Shown: piece after piece, positions 1 through 7,763 of the stretch
Layout: each line of letters starts with the position of its first letter
Numbering within the stretch: the first letter of the stretch is position 1
Assembly (NCBI GenBank): GCA_045617825.1
Contig: JAZLJI010000061.1
Coordinates: 1 to 28,883, forward strand
Direction: 5' to 3'
Source of the DNA: UBA6987 sp045617825
GTDB lineage: Bacteria; Bacillota; Clostridia; Lachnospirales; Lachnospiraceae
DNA length: 28,883 bases
Made by a program: the position numbers and the translations under genes
Notes under the pieces: generated by a model
Told to the model about the DNA's origin: nothing
Database searches by the model: none
Seen by the model: only the letters and a program-made list of their open reading frames with translations

Positions 1-36
1 TCTCTTTTACGGCCTTTATTCAGACGCAGGCTCAGC

Positions 37-888
37 TCAGCTCCGGCAGAGGCCGTGAGGGGCTCCGGTGTGGGGGGTCTTCAGCAGGAAGACGTGGCCG
101 TCCAGGCCGGGCGCGGTCTTGGGATCGAAGGAGGCAGGCGCGATGTCCAGCCGGCCGTAGTCGGTGCCGGAGGTGACGAACAGGCCCTTGGGCGTGAACT
201 CCACGGCGCTCACGAGACCCACGGGCATCGGGATCTTCTCCAGCATCTCTCCCTCAGGGGAGGTGCGGATCACGCAGTAGCCGTACCAGTGAGCGGTCCA
301 GAGACACCCCTCGCTGTCGATGGTCATGCCGTCGGGCATGCCGTCGTCCATGCGGAAGCGGGTGAAGATCTCCCGGCGGCCGAAGGCGCCGGTCTCGGGA
401 TCGTAATCATAGCGGAAAATGCAGCGCACGGAGGTATCCACGGCGTACATGGTCTTTCCGTCCGGCGCGAAGACGATGCCGTTGGACAGGTGGTAGCCGT
501 AATCCAGCTCCTCCAGCCCCTTCTCGCGGCTGTAGCGGTACAGGGAGCCCAGCGGGTATTTGCGGGCGCCGCTGTGGTAGTTGGTGCCGAAGAGGATGCG
601 GCCCGCGGGGTCCACGCCCATGTCGTTGATCTTCAGGCCCTCGGCCAGGGTGCGGATGCTGCCGTCCTTTTCCTTCTTATAAAGGCCGTCGAAGTTGCCG
701 AAGACCATGCCGCCGTCCTCGTCGAAAATAAAGGAGCAGACCTGGGGCTCCTGCATCACCGGCTGGGGCTCGCCCTCCGTCCAGCGATAAAGGGTATGGG
801 TCTGAATGTCCGTGAACCAGACAGCGCCCTCGTGGTAGCGGGGAGACTCTGCCAGTTTGAAAATCTGATCGGAAAGCTGTGTCAGCAT
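37..888 (-). CDS. SMP-30/gluconolactonase family protein (lactonase), copy 1
   Basis: This 283-aa protein has the six-bladed beta-propeller pattern of the SMP-30/gluconolactonase/LRE family, whose members hydrolyse sugar lactones to aldonic acids with one divalent metal. The family's metal ligands can be placed: E14 in AESPRYHEG, N136 in LSNGIVF and D186 in MPDGMTID. An ND pair at 89-90 lies in the usual substrate-side loop. There is no signal peptide, so it should be cytoplasmic. The ATG follows an AAAGGA-like ribosome site. It is transcribed away from the M81 operon from a shared 200-bp region and is a distant paralogue of the protein at 10573-11460 (shared IVFAPDG/YAVDT and WYGYG segments). 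The lactone substrate is not predictable. Family assignment is secure; the reaction is inferred. Confidence 0.88.
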   Translation of the reverse strand: MLTQLSDQIFKLAESPRYHEGAVWFTDIQTHTLYRWTEGEPQPVMQEPQVCSFIFDEDGGMVFGNFDGLYKKEKDGSIRTLAEGLKINDMGVDPAGRILFGTNYHSGARKYPLGSLYRYSREKGLEELDYGYHLSNGIVFAPDGKTMYAVDTSVRCIFRYDYDPETGAFGRREIFTRFRMDDGMPDGMTIDSEGCLWTAHWYGYCVIRTSPEGEMLEKIPMPVGLVSAVEFTPKGLFVTSGTDYGRLDIAPASFDPKTAPGLDGHVFLLKTPHTGAPHGLCRS

Positions 889-906
889 AGGAAAACCGTC
901 CTTTCG

Positions 907-924
907 TTTGGTAGCTTCACTATA
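907..924 (-). promoter_or_regulatory. Extended -10 promoter of the SMP-30 gene and shared start-site box
   Basis: On the minus strand TATAGT (924 to 919) is preceded by TGC, giving an extended -10. There is no good -35 hexamer at 17 bp (GTAGCA). The 18 bases from the -10 into the transcript read TATAGTGAAGCTACCAAA and match 16 of 18 positions of the same interval at the ALDH promoter (7851-7868). Confidence 0.55.
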
Positions 925-972
925 GCATATTTGCCGGAAAATGCTACCCCTCCGCCGGATTTTTTTCTAAAC

Positions 973-987
973 TGAATTGCGAGTTCA
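973..987. promoter_or_regulatory. Candidate IclR-type operator A
   Basis: TGAATTGCGAGTTCA has inverted TGAA/TTCA ends and matches 12 of 15 positions of the element at 7659-7673 upstream of the IclR gene. Its centre is about 68 bp upstream of the likely SMP-30 start site. Binding is inferred from position and similarity. Confidence 0.45.
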
Positions 988-992
988 AAAAA

Positions 993-1007
993 TGAAATTG
1001 CAATTTA
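993..1007. promoter_or_regulatory. Candidate IclR-type operator B
   Basis: TGAAATTGCAATTTA contains the perfect 12-bp palindrome AAATTGCAATTT (995-1006). Its centre lies about 69 bp upstream of the predicted M81 operon start site. It sits one helical-turn-scale step from operator A in the same divergent promoter region, so both could be bound together. Confidence 0.45.
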
Positions 1008-1033
1008 TTTTTGATAAATGCGCCGGAGAGATA

Positions 1034-1062
1034 TTGTCAAGAGAAACAAAACATGATAGGAT
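1034..1062 (+). promoter_or_regulatory. Promoter of the M81-ferredoxin-AOR operon
   Basis: TTGTCA (1034-1039) and TAGGAT (1057-1062) are separated by 17 bp. The operon's first ATG at 1090 is preceded by AGGAGG at 1075-1080. Confidence 0.6.
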
Positions 1063-1089
1063 AGACATACCATTAGGAGGTGGCGTCTT

Positions 1090-2577
1090 ATGAAAATCTT
1101 AGTAGGCGGATTCCAGCAGGAGTCCAATTCCTTCTCAGTTTACCATTCTGATATCAACCGTTATTCGGTCATACGCGGCGAGCAGTTTTTCGACCCCAAT
1201 GCCAACAGCCCCAAGAGCATGCTGTCCGGTATCATCGACAGCGTGAAGGAGGCCGGCTATGAGGTGATCCCCACCGCGGCATTTTCCGCCACCAGCGGCG
1301 GCCCCGTGATGAAGAAGGTGGTGGATGAGTTCCTGGCAGACGTGCTGGACGCGCTGAAGAAATACGGCCCCGTGGACGGCGTTTTCCTGGCTCTGCACGG
1401 CGCGACGGACATGGAAGAGCACCAGGACGGCTGCGGCTATATCCTGGAGACGGTCCGGAAGGCCGTCGGCCCCGACGTGGTCGTGGTCCACAGCGGCGAT
1501 ATGCACGCGAATATCACCGACAAGATGATGAAGCTTTCCGATGGCTGCGCAGGCTACCAGACCTACCCGCATATCGATTTCTATGAGACCGGCGCCCGCT
1601 GCGCCATGCACGGTATCCGCCTGCTGCAGGGCAAGCCCCTGTACGAGGCCAGGGTACGGGTGCCCATGATCGTTCCCGCCGAGGGCTATGACACGAACCA
1701 GGGCGTCTTTGCCGACCTCATTAACAGCGCCCACGCGCTGGTGAAGGCGGGCAGGATCCTGGACTTCTCCATCTTCCAGATGCAGCCCTGGCTGGACCTG
1801 CCCGATGCCGGCTCCACCGTGCTGGTGAGCGCCGAGGACAAGGCGACCGCGGAATTCTACGCGAAGGACCTGGCGCAGAAGCTTTTCGACATCCGCAGAG
1901 AGATGGAGATCAAGCTGTATACCGTGGACGAGGTGATCGACGCCGCGCTGGCCAATGAGACCGAGGCCCCCGTGATCCTGGTGGACTCCGCCGACTCGCC
2001 CAATGCCGGCTCCAGCGCCGACAGCTCCTTCGTGCTGCAGCATCTGATGGAGCGCAAGGAAAAGTTCCCGGCCTGCGTTTACGTGGCGGACGAGCCCTCC
2101 GTGGAGAAGGCCTTCGCTCTGGGCGTCGGCGGCACCGGCGAATTCACCCTGGGCGGCACCAAGGAGCCCAACTTCCAGAAGCCTTATACCATCACCGCGA
2201 CGGTCAAATCCCTGCACGACGGCAGCTACATGGGCAGCATCTGGCCCAAGAGCCGGAAGACCTCCGGCCGGACCGCGGTCCTGGTGACCGGCGAGATCGA
2301 GATCGTGGTGATGACCAAGATGGGCAACAGCAGCGATCCCAAGCTGTACCGGGGCTTCGGCGTGGAGCCCGCGGACTTCCGCCTGGTCATGGTGAAATCC
2401 GCGACCCAGTACAAGCATAAATATTCGGAATTCTCCACCCTGTTCTATCCTACGGACACCCCCGGCTCTTCCTCGGCCAATCTGGCGGCCATGCCCTTTA
2501 AGTACGTGCCCAGACCCTTCTGGCCGCTGGACAGGATGGAGAGCTTTGACCTTAAGGTAAGCTTTTACCGCGAATAA
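1090..2577 (+). CDS. M81 family metallopeptidase (MlrC-like)
   Basis: The 495-aa protein has the N-terminal DUF1485/M81 domain and the MlrC C-terminal domain, the full length of the family. Likely metal ligands are visible: E11 in GGFQQESNSFS, H103 in LHGA, D137 and H139 in SGDMHAN, and H161 in YPHIDFYETG. MlrC of sphingomonads linearises and degrades microcystin. Most family members, however, occur in catabolic clusters and have no known substrate; amide or lactam hydrolysis is the usual guess. It has no signal peptide. It is first in an operon with ferredoxin and aldehyde oxidoreductase genes, so its substrate probably yields an aldehyde or is a related cyclic amide. The start is clear from AGGAGG nine bases upstream. 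Family call is firm; function is open. Confidence 0.9.
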   Translation: MKILVGGFQQESNSFSVYHSDINRYSVIRGEQFFDPNANSPKSMLSGIIDSVKEAGYEVIPTAAFSATSGGPVMKKVVDEFLADVLDALKKYGPVDGVFLALHGATDMEEHQDGCGYILETVRKAVGPDVVVVHSGDMHANITDKMMKLSDGCAGYQTYPHIDFYETGARCAMHGIRLLQGKPLYEARVRVPMIVPAEGYDTNQGVFADLINSAHALVKAGRILDFSIFQMQPWLDLPDAGSTVLVSAEDKATAEFYAKDLAQKLFDIRREMEIKLYTVDEVIDAALANETEAPVILVDSADSPNAGSSADSSFVLQHLMERKEKFPACVYVADEPSVEKAFALGVGGTGEFTLGGTKEPNFQKPYTITATVKSLHDGSYMGSIWPKSRKTSGRTAVLVTGEIEIVVMTKMGNSSDPKLYRGFGVEPADFRLVMVKSATQYKHKYSEFSTLFYPTDTPGSSSANLAAMPFKYVPRPFWPLDRMESFDLKVSFYRE

Positions 2578-2594
2578 AACGGAAGGAGCCTTTC

Positions 2595-3062
2595 ATGGAA
2601 TTCAAGGATCATATTATTCAGTATCCCGCGGAGCACTCCCTGTGCCTGGGCTGCGCGAGCTGCACCCTGACCTGCAGTCTGGTGCATTTCGGCGAGACCG
2701 GCCCGGGCCTCGGCTGCATTCAGCTGGCCGAGCCGGACTACAAGCAGCTCCGGTTCAAGGTACTGCCCTGCATGCAGTGCGAGGATCATCCCTGCTACAA
2801 CGCCTGCCCGAAGAAGGACAAGGCCATGTGCATCGATGAGAACGGGATCGTTTACGTGAATGAAGAGCAGTGCGTGGGCTGCGGCCTCTGCGCCAGGGCC
2901 TGCCGCTTTACCCCCAGCCGGATCACCATGGATCGGCAGGCCCGCAAGGCCCGCAAATGCGACCTTTGCCGGGGCCGGGCCGAAGGCCCGGCCTGCGTGG
3001 CAGGCTGCCCGGTGCGCTGCCTGGGCATTGGTCAGGAAGGAGATGCGCCTCATGAAAGCTGA
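2595..3062 (+). CDS. 4Fe-4S ferredoxin, electron partner of the AOR-family enzyme
   Basis: This 155-aa protein has 16 cysteines in four groups that fit four [4Fe-4S] clusters: 17/20/23/27, 59/62/67/71, 93/96/99/103 and 122/125/134/138. The arrangement is that of DMSO-reductase-subunit-B-like and HycB-like electron-transfer proteins, which often sit beside aldehyde:ferredoxin oxidoreductases. It has no Tat or Sec signal, so the partner complex is cytoplasmic. It starts 17 bp after the M81 stop behind GGAAGGAG, and its last 11 bases overlap the next gene. This indicates translational coupling and a 1:1 complex with the oxidoreductase. Its role is to carry electrons between the catalytic subunit and the cellular ferredoxin pool. 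Confidence 0.9.
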   Translation: MEFKDHIIQYPAEHSLCLGCASCTLTCSLVHFGETGPGLGCIQLAEPDYKQLRFKVLPCMQCEDHPCYNACPKKDKAMCIDENGIVYVNEEQCVGCGLCARACRFTPSRITMDRQARKARKCDLCRGRAEGPACVAGCPVRCLGIGQEGDAPHES

Positions 3063-5160
3063 ATGGAAACAGCCCGAGGAACTGTACGGCTATGCCGGCA
3101 AGATCCTGCGGATCGATCTGACGAATCAGACCACGGAGGTCATGCCCACGGCGAAGTATTTGCCGGATTACGTGGGCGGAAGAGCCATGGCCGACAAGAT
3201 CTGGTGGGATGAGGTGAAGGAGGCGGTCCCCGCCCTGGATCCCCGGAACAAGCTGATCTACATGACGGGTCCCTGCTGCGGCACGGGCCTGCCCATCAGC
3301 GGCAGAGCCATCATGACCGGCGTCTCCGCGAAAAATATCCCCGAGCAGTACACCCACAGCTCCATCGGCGGCTTCTTCGGCGCGGCGTTAAAGTGGGCGG
3401 GCTACGACGGCTTCATCCTGGAGGGCAAGGCCTCCGAGCACAGCTACGTGCTGATCGAGGACGGCAAGGTCCAGTTCCTGAACGCGGACTGGCTCTGGGG
3501 CGATTACGTGATCGATACGCAGCAGGAGATCTTCAAAAAGCACGGCTCCGACGCCCACGCGCTGGTCATCGGCCCGGCCGGTGAGAACCTGCACCGCTGC
3601 GCCACCATCGTGACCCACGCGGACAGCGCCGCCGCCAAGCCCGGCTTCGGCGCCGTCATGGGCTCCAAGAACCTGAAGGCCATCGTGGTCCGGGGCACCG
3701 GCCGCATCAGGCCCGCTCATCCCGAGAAGGTCCTGGCGCTGCGCGAGCTGGCCGGCGATCCGAAGAACGCGCCTTCGCCGCTGAAGCACGTGGATACCAT
3801 CGGCATCCCCTTCGGCAGAGGCTCCGAGCCCGCGCCGCCGGATTACTGCCGCGGCGGACTGGCCTGCAACCAGGGCTGCAATACTCCCTGCCTGGGCGCG
3901 CAGTTCAATATTCCGGATCCGCTGGTGCCCGGCGACAAGGTCGCCATGGTCGGCAAATGCCTGGATCCCATCACCGGCGTGCAGCAGTATGACAGCCACT
4001 CCGTGATCGGCGCGGCGATCCATTCGCACCGTCAGGAGAAGAAGGGCGCCTACACCTGGATGGTCGCCACCAATACGGATCCCGACGACCCCGCCCTGAA
4101 CGTCACCCTGGCCCGCTATCCCGGCGACCAGATGAATATCGCCAAGAACAGCAAGGCCTACGGCAACGTGATCAACTGGTGCTGCAACCAGTACGGCCTG
4201 GACAAATGGGACATCACCGTCTGGTACATGACCTGGCTGTCCATGTGCAAGCAGGAGGGCCTGCTGGAGGGCCTGGATTTCGGCCGCGAGGTGAAGCTCT
4301 CCGACGCAGAATTTGCCGCCTACCTCATCCACAGCATGGTCTACCGCACCACGCCGATGGGCGATCTGCTGGCTGAGGGCATGGGCCGGGCGATCCGCAA
4401 GCTGGGCATGGAGAAATACGGCAAGAGTATTTACCATAACCGCTGGAACAACGTGACCGGCGAGAGGCTGGATATCCCGGTGAGCCTGGAATCCTGCTGG
4501 GGCGAAAGCTCCCACTGGCAGGGCAGAGGCTTCCAGGGCTGCCACAAGTTCGTGTGGCTCTGCACCTCCCTGACCGACATGGCCGGCTCCCGCGACGAGA
4601 TCTGCGGACAGCATTTCCACGACTGGATCGAGAACTACATGCAGTACAAGGACGATCCCAGCCACAGCCCGCAGTTCATGCAGCGCGTCGTCCGCAACAA
4701 CGAGCTGGGCGTGCTCAAGGATTCCCTGCTGCTCTGCGAATACAAGTCCCCGACCCCTTACTGGGAGGAGATGGAGGCGGAGCTGTACGCGGCGGCCACC
4801 GGCTGCGAGGGCGTGACCAAGGAGATGCTGCTGGAGTCCGGCGAGCGCGCCAGACTGCTGGAGCGGGCCATCCTGATGCGGAACCACGGCCGTACCCGCG
4901 ACATGGAAGTGGAAAATGCCTACTGGTTCTTGACTTTCCCCGATCCTTTCGGTAATGTAATGAATTGGACCGAGTGGAACGATGCAGTGGATCTGTACTA
5001 CGAGGCCTCCGGCTGGGAACGCTCCACGGGCTGGCCCTACAAGGCCACCTGGGAAGCCTACGGCATGCAGGAGATCGCCGAGGAACTGGCGGCTCTGGGT
5101 AAGGTGCCTGAAAAAGCAAACGAAGCTTACGTGCGGAAGGAAAATCCTTTCGACCGATGA
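3052..5160 (+). CDS. Aldehyde:ferredoxin oxidoreductase family protein (tungsten/molybdenum enzyme, YdhV-like length)
   Basis: AOR enzymes oxidise aldehydes to acids, or reduce acids, with a bis-pyranopterin W or Mo cofactor and one [4Fe-4S] cluster. The N-terminal cofactor-binding domain (about 11-215) is typical: YGYAGKILRIDL, GGRAMADK, TGPCCGTGLPISGR and GSKNLKAIVVRG. Cluster ligands appear to be C272, C276, C280 and C562 (LLLCEY). The spacing C-x3-C-x3-C differs from the C-x2-C-x3-C of classical archaeal AOR. At 702 aa it is longer than the roughly 600-aa archaeal enzymes and close to E. coli YdhV. The ATG at 3052 is chosen because AAGGAG ends nine bases before it; the longer open frame upstream overlaps the ferredoxin. 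The pairing with a ferredoxin supports the call. The aldehyde substrate is unknown. Confidence 0.9.
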   Translation: MKAEWKQPEELYGYAGKILRIDLTNQTTEVMPTAKYLPDYVGGRAMADKIWWDEVKEAVPALDPRNKLIYMTGPCCGTGLPISGRAIMTGVSAKNIPEQYTHSSIGGFFGAALKWAGYDGFILEGKASEHSYVLIEDGKVQFLNADWLWGDYVIDTQQEIFKKHGSDAHALVIGPAGENLHRCATIVTHADSAAAKPGFGAVMGSKNLKAIVVRGTGRIRPAHPEKVLALRELAGDPKNAPSPLKHVDTIGIPFGRGSEPAPPDYCRGGLACNQGCNTPCLGAQFNIPDPLVPGDKVAMVGKCLDPITGVQQYDSHSVIGAAIHSHRQEKKGAYTWMVATNTDPDDPALNVTLARYPGDQMNIAKNSKAYGNVINWCCNQYGLDKWDITVWYMTWLSMCKQEGLLEGLDFGREVKLSDAEFAAYLIHSMVYRTTPMGDLLAEGMGRAIRKLGMEKYGKSIYHNRWNNVTGERLDIPVSLESCWGESSHWQGRGFQGCHKFVWLCTSLTDMAGSRDEICGQHFHDWIENYMQYKDDPSHSPQFMQRVVRNNELGVLKDSLLLCEYKSPTPYWEEMEAELYAAATGCEGVTKEMLLESGERARLLERAILMRNHGRTRDMEVENAYWFLTFPDPFGNVMNWTEWNDAVDLYYEASGWERSTGWPYKATWEAYGMQEIAEELAALGKVPEKANEAYVRKENPFDR

Positions 5161-5167
5161 CCCGGAC

Positions 5168-5206
5168 GGAAAGGGGGCTGCGCAGCGTGCTGCGGGCCTC
5201 CTTTCC
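5168..5206 (+). terminator. Strong hairpin just after the AOR gene, without a U-tract
   Basis: GGAAAGG (5168-5174) pairs with CCTTTCC (5200-5206), then G-T, GGC with GCC, and CGCAG with CTGCG, closed by a CGTG loop. It begins seven bases after the AOR stop. No run of T follows, so it may be an RNA-stabilising 3' end or a weak attenuator rather than a full terminator. Confidence 0.45.
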
Positions 5207-5274
5207 CCGCTATTTGCCCCTGAAGCTGCGGCGGCCGGGAGAGCTTTGACCCCTTAGATGATAAAATACGGCAG

Positions 5275-5295
5275 CCGGCGCCCTGCGGGCGCCGG
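5275..5295 (+). other. Perfect 9-bp hairpin in the leader of the AI-2E gene
   Basis: CCGGCGCCC (5275-5283) and GGGCGCCGG (5287-5295) are exact complements around TGC. No T-run follows. Together with 5168-5206 it fills most of the 173-bp AOR to AI-2E gap, which holds no gene. A clear promoter is not visible: TTGACC at 5246 and TAAAAT at 5262 are only 10 bp apart. Confidence 0.45.
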
Positions 5296-5333
5296 GACAG
5301 CCTTCGCGGAAGCTGAGAGGAGGGAAGGAGAGT

Positions 5334-6629
5334 ATGATCAAAAAATTCAAGGACGTGGATTCGCGGTGGAAGACCTATGCGCTGGCCGGCTGCGCCACCG
5401 TCCTGTTTTACGTTCTGATCACCCACCTGGATATCTTTTTCCGGGCGGTCGGCAAGGTGCTGGACATGTTCCGGCCGGTGATCATCGGCGCGGTGATCGC
5501 CTATATCCTGGTCCCCCTCGCGGAATTTTTCGACCGGAAGGTGTTCAAATGGCTGAAGAAGGAGAAGGCGCGCTGGAGTCTGTCGGTGACGGTCACCGTG
5601 GTCCTGACGCTGGCCTTCCTGTCCCTGCTGCTGTCCTCCCTGATCCCTCAGCTGGTCAGCAGCATCCAGTCCCTCCTGGACAACGTGGAGGTCTACCTGG
5701 AGAACCTGGTGAACTTCGCCGCCACGGCAAAGCCGCCCTTCAAGGAGCTGCTGGAGCAGCTGGTGGAATTCGCGAACGGCGTGGAGGGCCCGATCTCCCG
5801 TCTGGGCGAGCTGATCGCGGACAATCTGAGCGGGATCATCGAGACCACCTCTCACATCGGCAGCCGTGTGGTCAGCGTCCTGATCGGCGCGGTGATCGCC
5901 ATTTACCTGCTGGGCGCCAAGGACATGATCCACGACACGGTCCGCTATCTGGCCAAGCTCCTGCTGCCTGAGCGAAGCTTCCGTCAGCTGGCGGTGCTGG
6001 GCAACAAATTCAACGATATTTTCAGCAAATACATCCTCTGCGAGCTGCTGGACGCGCTCATCATCGGCGGAGTCAACTTCCTGGTGATGGTGATCTTCCG
6101 CATGCCGAACGCGCTGGTGATCTCCGTGCTGGTGGGCGTCACCAACCTGGCCCCCACCTTCGGCCCTATCGTGGGCGCCGCCGGCGGCGCGTTCATCCTG
6201 CTGCTGGTGAAGCCCGGCTGCGTGATCCCCTTCCTGATCCTGACGCTGGTGCTGCAGGGGCTGGACGCCTACGTGATCAAGCCGAGGCTCTTCGGCGGCG
6301 CACTGAACGTGCCCGGCGTGCTGATCCTGGTGGCTATCATCGCCTTGGGCAGGCTGTGGGGCGTGGTCGGCATTCTGATCGCCATCCCCGTGGCGGCTCT
6401 GCTGGTATATATCTACGTGCAGATCCTGATCCCCTGGCTGGAAAAGCGCAAGGGGCTCCGCGCGGAGGGGCAGGAGGCGCAGACCTCCGAAGAGACGCCG
6501 CCTGAAGAGGCATCCGCAGGCGCCGCGCCGCAGACGCCCGCCGCCGAAACGCCGCAGACGCCGGAGCATGCCGAAGCTCCGCAGGAGGCGCAGAACGCCG
6601 AGATCCGCAGGAAAAACCGCAGAGCGTAG
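5334..6629 (+). CDS. AI-2E family transporter (PerM/TqsA-type membrane protein)
   Basis: This is a 431-aa integral membrane protein with the family's layout: TM segments near the N-terminus, a long amphipathic stretch (about 110-175), then a conserved C-terminal TM block with GVTNLAPTFGPIVGAAGGA and a final segment rich in V, I and L near 330-362. Family members export small molecules such as autoinducer-2, or act as sodium/proton antiporters; most are unassigned. Residues after about 365 form a hydrophilic tail rich in E, A, P, T and Q, ending in RRKNRRA. Such tails are variable and probably cytoplasmic. The start follows GAGGGAAGGAGAG. It lies 173 bp after the AOR gene with hairpins between, so cotranscription is possible but a functional link is uncertain. 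Confidence 0.85.
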   Translation: MIKKFKDVDSRWKTYALAGCATVLFYVLITHLDIFFRAVGKVLDMFRPVIIGAVIAYILVPLAEFFDRKVFKWLKKEKARWSLSVTVTVVLTLAFLSLLLSSLIPQLVSSIQSLLDNVEVYLENLVNFAATAKPPFKELLEQLVEFANGVEGPISRLGELIADNLSGIIETTSHIGSRVVSVLIGAVIAIYLLGAKDMIHDTVRYLAKLLLPERSFRQLAVLGNKFNDIFSKYILCELLDALIIGGVNFLVMVIFRMPNALVISVLVGVTNLAPTFGPIVGAAGGAFILLLVKPGCVIPFLILTLVLQGLDAYVIKPRLFGGALNVPGVLILVAIIALGRLWGVVGILIAIPVAALLVYIYVQILIPWLEKRKGLRAEGQEAQTSEETPPEEASAGAAPQTPAAETPQTPEHAEAPQEAQNAEIRRKNRRA

Positions 6630-6643
6630 AACGCGGCCCAAAC

Positions 6644-6677
6644 AAAAAAGTCCTTCCGCCTCCGGAAGGACTTTTTT
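6644..6677. terminator. Bidirectional rho-independent terminator
   Basis: An exact 11-bp stem (AAGTCCTTCCG with CGGAAGGACTT) around a CCTC loop is flanked by A6 on the left and T6 on the right. It therefore works for the plus-strand AI-2E gene and the minus-strand IclR gene. Confidence 0.93.
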
Positions 6678-6691
6678 CTATATCAGCCGTC

Positions 6692-7483
6692 TTACATCAG
6701 GGAGCTGCCCAGCCGTCTGCTGATCTCCGCGGTGGCCTCCGCCAGAGCCGGCAGGATCTCCTTCTCCACGGATTCGTCGCTCATCCGGGCATTGCTGCCG
6801 AAGACGCTGAGGGCGGCAACGATCTGATCGTTGTAATCGTAAAGGGGCATGGACACGCAGCGCAGGCCCAGCTCGCACTCCTCATCCTCCCGGGCGAAGC
6901 CCTTCTCCCGCACCTCCTGCAGCTGCTGCTTCAGCACGGCGGCATCGGTGATGGTGTAGGCGGTGAGGGCGTTCAGGCCGCTCTCCTGGATATAGTGCTC
7001 CAGGGCCGCCGCGTCCTTCCGGGCCAGCAGCACCTTGCCGGAGGCGGTGCAGTGGAGCGGGGCGCGTTTGCCGATCCGCTGAAGGGTGCCCTCCATCCGG
7101 GAGGGCGTATCCAGGCAGTCCAGATAGGCGCATTCGCCGCCCTGCTCGATCACCAGGCAGACGCCGCTGTTCAGACTGTGGGCCAGCCGGCTGATGAAGC
7201 CGCCGGTGATGGCGCGCAGGCTCAGGGCGCTGCCCACGTTGCGGGTGAGCTGCCCGACCTTCCAGGTCAGGGCGTAGCGCTGGGTGTCCTCCTCCTGGTA
7301 GACGTAGCCGCTGTTTTTCAGGGAATTGAGATAGCGGAGCACCGTGGATTGGGACATGCCGACCTGCTCGGACAGGTCCTGCAGGCGCAGGGGCATGCTG
7401 CAGGCGGACAGGGCCTCCAGAATAGCCAGTAATTTATCGGATGAAAGATTGCGCAGCGCATCGGACGTTCCACTGGTGGGCAT
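6692..7483 (-). CDS. IclR family transcriptional regulator
   Basis: The 263-aa protein has the IclR N-terminal winged helix-turn-helix (about 14-75: LAILEALSACSMPLRLQDLSEQVGMSQSTVLRYLNSL) and the C-terminal effector-binding domain with the conserved HCTASGKVLLA motif and a late ALSVFG segment. IclR proteins bind palindromic operators as dimers or tetramers and sense small acids or sugar derivatives. The frame is open further upstream, but the ATG at 7483 is preferred: GGAGG lies seven bases before it, and the promoter found at 7614-7642 would leave the longer start untranscribed. It stands between the AOR region and the ALDH operon and is transcribed away from the latter. It is the obvious candidate regulator for both. 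Confidence 0.9.
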   Translation of the reverse strand: MPTSGTSDALRNLSSDKLLAILEALSACSMPLRLQDLSEQVGMSQSTVLRYLNSLKNSGYVYQEEDTQRYALTWKVGQLTRNVGSALSLRAITGGFISRLAHSLNSGVCLVIEQGGECAYLDCLDTPSRMEGTLQRIGKRAPLHCTASGKVLLARKDAAALEHYIQESGLNALTAYTITDAAVLKQQLQEVREKGFAREDEECELGLRCVSMPLYDYNDQIVAALSVFGSNARMSDESVEKEILPALAEATAEISRRLGSSLM

Positions 7484-7613
7484 TTCGGTACCTCCAAGCT
7501 CATCGGTCCCGTGATAACGGCGCATAGGGGAAGGGACCCCCTCGGGCCGTCGGAAAAGGAGGCGGCTAAAAAATCCTACGTGGTTATCGCAGCAGACCCT
7601 TGATGACTTCCTC

Positions 7614-7642
7614 ATAATATAGGCAGAAGGGGCATTTGTCAA
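7614..7642 (-). promoter_or_regulatory. Promoter of the IclR gene
   Basis: On the minus strand TTGACA (7642 to 7637) and TATTAT (7619 to 7614) are separated by 17 bp. The start site near 7607 gives an untranslated leader of about 120 bases before the ATG at 7483. Confidence 0.75.
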
Positions 7643-7658
7643 GAAAATTGTGAAAAAA

Positions 7659-7673
7659 CGAAATGCGATTTCA
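7659..7673. promoter_or_regulatory. Candidate IclR-type operator C
   Basis: CGAAATGCGATTTCA has perfect GAAAT/ATTTC arms around GCG and matches operator A (973-987) at 12 of 15 positions. It is centred about 59 bp upstream of the IclR start site and sits in the 454-bp gap shared with the divergent ALDH operon. Autoregulation is the natural reading. Confidence 0.5.
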
Positions 7674-7763
7674 AATTACGCGGAGAAAAATCCGGCGGGG
7701 GAGCGGTGCTCCGGACCGGGAGGACAGGCTGTTCTGCGCCTTGGCAGAGCAAAACGACTTTCA

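Noticed and set aside
55..975. Long open frame on the plus strand opposite the SMP-30 gene
   Set aside because: It lies antisense to a clear SMP-30 gene, has low-complexity A/G/V/H-rich composition and no family motif. It is a by-product of GC-rich codons.
5246..5267. TTGACC and TAAAAT as a promoter for the AI-2E gene
   Set aside because: The spacing is only 10 bp, too short for a sigma-A promoter.
5127..6641. 504-aa minus-strand open frame across the AI-2E gene
   Set aside because: Repetitive Q/D/H/G-rich translation with no motif, antisense to a membrane protein with clear family features.
7484..7642. N-terminal extension of the IclR protein to an ATG at 7642
   Set aside because: The strong promoter at 7614-7642 would begin transcription inside the extension. 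The ATG at 7483 has a good ribosome site, and the extension does not resemble IclR proteins.
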